Of a DNA stretch of 64,000 nt, positions 56,894 through 64,000 are shown piece by piece. This DNA comes from Cladobotryum mycophilum. Its lineage: Eukaryota; Ascomycota; Sordariomycetes; Hypocreales; Hypocreaceae. The stretch's first letter is position 1; the number at the start of each line of letters is the position of its first letter. Position numbers and translations under genes: made by a program. Below the pieces are notes generated by a model. It had not been told where the DNA came from and searched no databases. It saw only the letters and a list, made by a program, of their open reading frames with translations. The stretch is taken from the NCBI GenBank assembly GCA_036429605.1, contig JAVFKD010000004.1, positions 558,001 to 622,000 of the forward strand, given 5' to 3'.

Positions 56894-58770
56894 CTATTGT
56901 AAAAAGTCCAACAGTGTACCTAACATGTCGCCCAAGTCCTTGCTGTCTTTCTCCGTGGTATCTAACCCATTCAACTGCTCCTTGAGCGTGGCCTTGACGG
57001 ACCCGAGGTCCTCATCTCTCTCCGCGAGGAGCTTCTTGACCTTCTGCTTAGCCCCGCCGTCTTCGGCTACCAGCCACGCCAGTATGACATCGACGAGTTG
57101 GAGGGTGAACAGCCCGGCATCAAGTCGCCGCGATAAAAGCTCCACCTCATTCTCCTCCGTATCCCCTGTCCCTCCACTCCTCTTGAATTCCTCCTCTGCC
57201 ATGACGACCCGGCCGGCGTAATCCCTCCGTAACTTGATCAATTTCGTAATCTTTTCGTAGTCCTTTTCGACAAACTTGGCTAATAGGCGTATTCGCTCTG
57301 CCGAGTCTGCGGGTAAGAACCGAAGCATCGTTGCAAATATGGCAAGCAGGTGGTTCAGAAGACGATGATCCTGCGTCTTGTTGAATAGAGTAAACGTGGC
57401 TTTGAGACCCCCGGCTTCAACCGCTTTCTGGCAAACCTCTACACCGGCTGCTCCACCAGCCGCATGGTCTAATAGACGCAGAGCGGACGCCTTGGCCATC
57501 TTGCTCTCTTTAATCATAATCAGACAGAGCTCTGTCCCCTCCGCTTCGAGGAATTTGCTCTTGCCCGCCGGCTCGTCGACGAGGCAGGTCAAGGCTTCAA
57601 AGAGATTCTCCATGTACTCTTCCTCCTCGCTGCCCTTGTCGGGGTCTCGCCTGCGGTACGGGGCGACCAACTGGAGCATAACGTCGACGGCATCGAGGCT
57701 GGCGAGTTTACGCCGGTTTTCGGGCGCCGACTGGGCGAGGATGGCGAAGATTTCGGCGGCGTACTGCTTGTTCTGGGTAACTGGCGACTCCTTCCGCTGA
57801 ATGCGCTGCAGGAGCCACTCGAGCAGCCTATCCTCCTCGGCCATCCGTATTGCGGTCGGTTTCCGGGAGCAGAGATTCTCCATGACGCCGAGGGAATAGT
57901 AGACGCCATTGCGGTCCGATTCGTCCTCCTCGTTGAGGCGAGAAAAGTTGGAGACTAAGAGGCCGAGAAGATCGTTGTCAAGCAGCGCATCGACCAAGGC
58001 GTTCCACTGCGCATCCTCGGCCGTGGTATCCTCATCCGTCAATTCCCCGATAATCTCAATCGCATCAATGGCAATATCCGTGTTCTCGTGCGCCAGCAGG
58101 CCCGTCAGACTACCCACGCACCCCAGCTTCACAAAGTCGCTGTAAAGCTCCGCGTGCTCGGCCAAGATGGACAGGCCCTTGATCTCAGAGTCCAGGTCCG
58201 CCTCGCTGGCAATGAACTTTTGCGGCTGGTCCTCGAACTTGGCGCGCAGCTCGGCATTCTTGGTGATGCGTTTCTCAAAGTTGAGCGCCGTCTTGCGCAG
58301 CCATGCGGCATCAATCTTGTCTGGCGCACTCCCCGTATCGGCTTCGTCCACAAAGTCGAGGATCTGAGCTTCCTTGTTGGTTATACCCCCACCGAAGAAG
58401 CGACCCTCCTCGTCGTCGCCATCTTCTGGGGGAGCTCGGGGCCAAAGTCGTCCTCATCATCGCCCTCAGTCATGGGCACATCCTCAACAGACGCATGTCG
58501 ATTTGTGTCGTTTGGGCTTAGCTTGCTCGCTTTGTATACTTCATCTAAGAGAAGTAGCCGTTGTTAGGTTTGATGACAAAAAAGCAATAGCCGGTGGCTC
58601 GAGCTACTCACCTGGATTGCGAAGCGGTTGCTCAAGCTTTCGTTTGTTCGATACGCCAGAATGCTAAGAAATAGTCAGAGCATTGATCGCAAAAAAGTGA
58701 TGGTAAATACAGTTTTACTATAAAGTAAAATTCATCAACATACCTTGAAGATGTCGTCGATGCTCGCCAT
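56894..58770 (-). CDS. Beta-catenin-like protein 1 (CTNNBL1 family), one frameshift as sequenced
   Basis: Nuclear armadillo-repeat protein associated with the Prp19/CDC5 spliceosome complex. Exons 58744-58770 (MASIDDIFK), 58612-58663 and 56894-58544. The N-terminus carries a nuclear-signal-like SNKRKLEQP, a Ser/Asp/Glu-rich stretch and FFGGGITNKEAQILDFVDEAD. Helical repeats follow (LYSDFVKLGCVGSLTGLLAHENTDIAIDAIEIIGELTDED is the family signature region, here split by description only), then YYSLGVMENLCS and LLDHAAGG. The C-terminus ends DMLGTLLDFLQ. In the third exon the C run at 58428-58432 has five bases where six are needed: before it the frame reads GPELP, after it EDGDDEEG. Adding one base gives 576 residues, the normal length, so a base-calling error is likely. 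Confidence 0.85.
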
Positions 58771-59820
58771 GATGCCTGTCGCGTAGCTTACAACAATTCC
58801 GCGTTCGCTGTATCAAGATGTCGTTTTACCTCTTAGAGAGCCTGTCCCTCGATTGATGCATGACGCAACGAACGATAAGGCCGTATCCGAATATCTTCCC
58901 CCCTGTCGGGAGTGAAGTGCTAGAGGTGGGGCAAAGGGGAGACTCTAACGTCAAGATGGTTGCATGTTAAGCTTGGGGAGGCGCCGAATAGGAGGCGACA
59001 TAAAGGCTTTCCATCCAATGGGTTAGGGGTCCGCTCATGCCGCTCAACCGCCTACGGCAGGACAGGTTTGGGACAAGTTTAGGGGTTTCCATGCGCTGTG
59101 GCCGCCAAAACTGGACGGCGCGTCAGGGGTTGGATAGCACAGCGGTGAGTAAAATCATTGGGTGATACGAAGGCCTGGTGCTACGAGGTAGGTACGTACC
59201 ACGTCTCCGAGCGGGTTCAGCGAGTTGATTGATGGTGCCACCCACTCACCCACTCACCCACCCACCCACTTCATACGCTGGCTGGATCCCTGGGGCCTGG
59301 ATGGATGCCTGTATTCCGGGCTCGCTGTACCTGATAGTCTAGGTCCTACCTAGTAGGTGGTACTATCTATAGGTAATTGCTCACTGGGTGTCAGTGTAGT
59401 CGTCGACTCCCCCACGATCCACAGGGGGACAAAGTCCATTCCCAGAATTTCCCAGCCTCGTTAAACAATTCCTGCGAGCTTGTGTCGTCATGTTGTCGAA
59501 AAATCAGAGTATCTAGAAAGGTGTTCCTGCAACACGCGCTGGTGTCGTGCTTTAGCAGGGCCCCTACCTACGTACCTACACCTACACCCACTCGAATTGA
59601 ACCCAAAAGGTTACCGCCGCCGCCGCCGTTCAAACGCATTCGGATTGTCGTGGTGTGTTGGTTGGTCATGGACGTCCGCCATACAACTACGACTGCCGAC
59701 TTACCACGTACGACAGACGAGGGAAAAGGGGGAGGAGAAGATTGAAGATTGTGAATTGATTCAGAGACGGGAAGACGGGAGGCTGCAGAGGGCAACAGGC
59801 TCAACGACCAACCCAAAAGG
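58771..59820. promoter_or_regulatory. Divergent intergenic region, CTNNBL1 and MIT-protein genes
   Basis: About 1.05 kb between two start codons facing away from each other. It has a CACTCACCC/ACCCACCC tract at about 59241-59269 and several AGGTAGGT/ACCTACC motifs between 59185 and 59580, typical of hypocrealean promoters as I recall. No gene recognised. Confidence 0.55.
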
Positions 59821-62800
59821 ATGAAGGAATTGCATCCGTCTCACGACGAGTCCAGCTCAGCTGCTGCTGCACCGAACCGAACCCTTCTCCAACAGCCATC
59901 GCAACCGTCATCGCCGCCGCCGCCGCCACCAATTACTTTAAACCCACCATCACAGGAGGCGACCGATTCTTTTCTTGCCCAATCCAACCCCTCAAGACCG
60001 ACCCCGATACCACGTTCCGTATTCTCTTCGCTTCGGCCACCGCGAAGTTCCTCGTTACTCTCATCTTCGGCATCCGGACCGAGGTCGCCATCGCCGGTAC
60101 CAGGAGGTGCCTCTTACACGGCCCATCGAGACAACGCGCGACCACCGGTTAGCCTGAAGCGTCCCTCGACACCATCGTCGCAGACCGAAAAAGCTGGCAT
60201 CCCTGGATTGTCTGGATTGTCCCCGCGAGAAGGTTCCCGAGCGCGCAATCGCTGGTCAACCTCGACCGTATCCTCTACTTCCAGTCGCACATCTCCATTC
60301 GTCACCCGCCGAACGGGCGTATCTCCGAATCGTCGCGCCAGCCTTGAGGTAACCGCATTGCGCGGGTCGCCGCCGTCAGCGAGGCAATCACCGCATAAAT
60401 ATTATCAAGATCGATTGCCACCAATGTACGCTAATCGGAGCGCAAGCGTCGCCGCGGGAGCAAATATGGGAAGCTTGGATGTTTCACAACACTCGATGAG
60501 GTATCACGGCGCCAACCGTCAGCGTGGGATATCTCCAAGTCCCTCAAGGTCAAAGGCCTTACCCGAACTCAGGATGCCGTACGACCAGGGTCACAATCGC
60601 TACCTTCCCCGTGGTCACTCCAGGGAACGATCCGGGAAGGGTAGCCATGATTTGGGAAAGGATCGTGCGCCGAAACCTCCATCGCAAAAGGCAATGCTAT
60701 CACGCGCTCTACAAAAGGCCAATACCGCCGTTCAACTCGACAATGCACAGAATTTTGAGGGCGCTAGACAAGCCTACTCCGAGGCTTGCAATTTACTGCA
60801 TCAGGTGCTTCAAAGGACGACGGCCGACGAAGATAAGCGCAAACTTGAGGCTATTGTAAGTTGGGTCCCAAAAGGAATTATTTATTGTCTTGCTAATGTG
60901 AACAGCGTCAAACATATACGAGTCGAATTGAGGAGTTGGATCAGATGGGCCCTTGGCAGGATGACACTGTTAAGGCACTACCCGCCAGACCGGAAAGCGA
61001 TGAATACAACCACGACGGTTACTCATATCACTACCATGAGGCTGATGCAGAACCGTCGAGAGTTGACACAATAAGGCAAATGAGTATTACCGGAGGCGAA
61101 AGCAGTGGTTCGTATGGTCACTACTCAAGGATGACAACGCAGCCACGGCATCAAATGAACGGATATACCAGAGACGCATCAGCAGAGAGGCGGCGCCCTT
61201 CTCATACCCCGGACCATGGACTTTTACAATCCTCCTTCTCACGAGCACCTTCACGACTACGTTCCAGGGAAGACCTAAACCGACAGCCGAATAATAACCT
61301 AGCCCCGGCCCCATTAGCCTCGCTTCGGTCAATATCGCCTGTCAGGACACATGCCGACGATGTTTACGATGCCGCTATCCTCGATACTAGCAATGTAATC
61401 GGTGATTCTCAAGCGAAGAATCAGTCCAATGAAGCCGCTGCCAATGCCCAAGAAGGGGGCCAAAATTCATGGCTGGATCCCATCGACGAATCAGGGGACT
61501 CGGCATGTTCCTCAGTGCACTCTCGAACATCGTCGCTCGGCTACCGGAGGCGGCATATTAGAGCCGCTAGTGGAAATACAGAAACTGAATTCGATACGGC
61601 TCTTGATGCTGCTATCGAAGCTGCTTATAACGAAGGATACGAACCTATGGAGCCGGAAGATTACTCTACTGTGGATACAAGCGAGGAAGCGGTTATGAGT
61701 GTGCTACGAAAGGTTGAACTGGCGCGTGAACGAGTAAGGCAAACTGAGCGCGAGGCCCACAATGATATGGAAAATCTGCGAAAGGCGCAAGCACAACAGC
61801 AGGAGAGAGAACCTATGACGGCTGAGTTTTACGAAGATGATTCGTCCGAGGAGGAAGAGCGCATCCTGGAGGAAATAACCCGCGACTTTGCCATTGAGGA
61901 CTTTACCATGGGGCAGCAGCTAAAGCCAGTCAAAGGAAACTGGAGGAATGTCCTTGACACGAACTATATATCGGACTTTCACCCGCTTTCGCCTTTGTCT
62001 GAGGTCTCACCTTTGTCCGAGAGACCGCTTATGTCTAGTCTCCTTTCCCAAGCTGCTCTGCCAATCATACCACCGCCAACACAGTCTTTACCACAGCTTC
62101 CGCCGCTAGCCCCCTCTTCTCCGGTCCGTGGAGTACACAAGCGTCAACCCTCGGGGCAAAATATGAAACAGCTCAAGATAGAAACGACAAATCTCGAGCC
62201 ATTGAAGCTCGAACCTCCAAAGCCGATGGAGAGCGAGGAAACGTCAAAGAGGGAATCATCAAGTACTGCAGACAAGTCCGAAAGGCCTTCAGTCGAAGAG
62301 TCGGCTCAAGCAACTACTGTAGACGGGAAATCACCATCACCGCCAGCCACAGAAATGAGCCCATCAGAAGCACCGATTATTGGTTCACCTCCTCACAAAA
62401 AGGCGGCCGATACAGATGACAATTCCATCGCTGTCCCTGCCTCGCCATCTGTCAGCAGGCTACGTAAGAACTTCTCCTCGTCAAGCTTGCGAAGCATGAA
62501 GAGTAGGAATATGTCTCTGTCAAATCTTGACGAAGGTTCAGATATGTCACCCGGTACTCCATCAAGCAACACTTTCAGTAGAATGCCTGCCGTTCCCGCA
62601 CTTCCGGCGCCTCTTGCAGCAGCATTCAAGGATCAGATAGAAATTGCTTCTGCGGGTGGTCTTCACTTGTTTGACGATAACTTTCACCAGCCCAGCACTC
62701 CCGGCTTGCCAAATCCCGTTTCGTCAGACGCACCAGCTCCTTTGGAACCTTGTCCAACTGACTTCCTCCTGCGCCCCTTTTGGTTAATGCGATGCCTGTT

Positions 62801-63653
62801 TCAGACACTCGTACACCCACGAGGTGGGTATCTCAGCACGAAACTCTTTGTGCCCAGAGATGTATGGCGAGTTAAGGGGGTAAAGTTGAAGAATGTGGAG
62901 GACAAGATTGCAAACTGCGATTACCTCACTGCAGTCCTCCAGAAGCTTGCCAAAGTCGATGCTCTAGACGCGGATGCTTTGCTAGAAGAGATGCAAGCTC
63001 TCGAGAATACACTAGAACAGGTCCAGGCATCTCTCTCCCGCAAACTCGGCCACGACGTAGGAGTGCAGGGTTCGGGGCTTTTATTCAAGGAAGCGTCTAT
63101 GGATAGTGACGGCGGGTCAAGTGCGCCTCGATCTGGCAGCGTATCCGGTAAAGCGTCTGCCTTTTCTTGGCGGAGACTTCGATCCAAGCCTTCTACCGTC
63201 GGGCTGGGTGGCTCCTATGCCAGTCGTGTCTCGGGCTCGGACGGTGCCAAGGAAGCCGCCAGCATGCCCACTCTACCGATGACACCAAAGCCGACGAACC
63301 GACCTGTCAAGCGGGATCTCAGCCTAACTCAATTCATTGGGCCCAATGCGCATTACATGGGCTCGTTGGCTCGCCTGTTTGACGCTGCGCAAGCAATTGG
63401 TAACTTGGACCTTCTTCCACTGTTTTTTTTTTTTTTACAAAAATCTAGACTAACGAGGTGAACAGATCAAATTGCTAGGCAGGTTGAAGATCCAGGGCTC
63501 CGACACGCGGACAAGACACAAGTCGGACTGGAACTTTGTACACGACACGCAGCCGAGTTTTTCGGCTTCTTCATTTGCCGGTTTGTCCTTGCAGACCTCG
63601 GCTTGTTGCTGGATAAATTCATCAAGCGAGGTAGTGAATGGGTCTTGAATTGA
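59821..63653 (+). CDS. Large MIT-domain protein
   Basis: Three exons, 59821-60855, 60906-63399 and 63466-63653, give 1238 residues. The first 285 residues are Ser/Pro/Arg-rich and disordered. An MIT domain follows at about residues 288-366 (KAMLSRALQKANTAVQLDNAQ, FEGARQAYSEACNLLHQVLQ, then RQTYTSRIEELDQ across the first intron). MIT domains bind ESCRT-III tails or microtubule-linked partners. The middle is again Ser/Pro-rich, with a predicted coiled coil (VLRKVELARERVRQTEREA). The C-terminal 270 residues look folded: PTDFLLRPFWLMRCLFQTLVH, LSTKLFVPRDVWRV, and AEFFGFFICRFVLADLGLLL. The second intron contains a 14-base T run and ends CTAAC...AACAG. A trafficking or septation role is inference from the domain only. 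Confidence 0.86.
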
Positions 63654-64000
63654 GCACAAGTAAGAGGGGGAAAGGGAAGGGACTGGTGTACGGCGGTGTA
63701 CGGCGCTGGGCTTAACCGAGGACTGGAGTCAGGGGGCCCAGTCTATGATGAGTGAATGAAACTGAGAGTCAGTAATGAGAGATAATGCGGTCGATAATAG
63801 GCCAATATACCCTGTCAGCATAGAGGAATGCCATATGAAGAAATGAAGCATGAATGGTGGTTGTTTTGAGCCCGTTGCAGTATCCTGTGTGAAGTACGAC
63901 TTTAATTAGTGAAACATGTGAGTCTTAGGATCGTTACAACTATCAAATCTGATGAATAAAGCCAGCAGTCTTTTACCATGTTCCATCTTTTATATGATGC
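63654..64000. other. 3' flank of the MIT-protein gene
   Basis: About 350 bp to the window edge. Nothing recognisable beyond probable 3' UTR. Confidence 0.5.

Overview
The window is nuclear DNA of a filamentous ascomycete. Genes carry short introns (about 50-100 nt, GTRNGT donors, CTAAC-type branch sites a few bases before the acceptor). Promoters and leaders are pyrimidine-rich and genes lie on both strands. The gene set (SomA/Som1, Ste2-type receptor, NACHT protein with ankyrin repeats, MIT-domain protein) points to Pezizomycotina. TAGGTA/ACCTAC tracts near 22.75 kb and 59.2-59.6 kb suggest Sordariomycetes, perhaps Hypocreales; the species is not resolved.

Left arm (1-28.9 kb): U5 snRNP 40-kDa WD40 protein (-) and TRAPP subunit BET3 (+), divergent; the LisH regulator SomA/Som1 (+) behind a 943-nt ATG-free leader; a secreted GH16 glucanase (-) with two one-base frameshifts; a conserved unknown (-); an MFS transporter (-); an acidic nuclear-type protein (+); tRNA-Val(AAC) (-); a TOM6-like protein (+); a disrupted Ser/Pro-rich gene (+); the alpha-pheromone receptor STE2/PRE-2 (-); ESCRT-I VPS23 (-); and an OPT oligopeptide transporter (-).

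Middle island (28.9-47.9 kb): about 19 kb that is poor in genes. It holds a nonsense-riddled NLR relic (N-domain, NACHT, C2H2, ankyrin, Tup1-like WD40), a SNF2/RAD5-type helicase gene whose 3' two-thirds is cleanly spliced but whose 5' third is uncertain, tRNA-Gly(GCC), and long stretches without recognisable genes.

Right arm (47.9-64 kb): dense housekeeping genes: indoleamine 2,3-dioxygenase (+), RNA polymerase II subunit RPB2 (+), PET117 (-), V-ATPase subunit G VMA10 (+), spliceosomal CTNNBL1 (-) with one homopolymer frameshift, and a large MIT-domain protein (+).

Three patterns recur. Single-base losses sit in homopolymers inside otherwise conserved genes (9.15, 9.82, 19.28, 19.35 and 58.43 kb), which looks more like base-calling error than biology. 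Nine-nucleotide micro-exons occur in three unrelated genes. The most unusual object is the NLR relic, which joins a NACHT/ankyrin architecture to a WD40 propeller resembling the Tup1 corepressor. Exon boundaries below were worked out by hand from splice signals, reading frame and remembered family sequences; no search was run.
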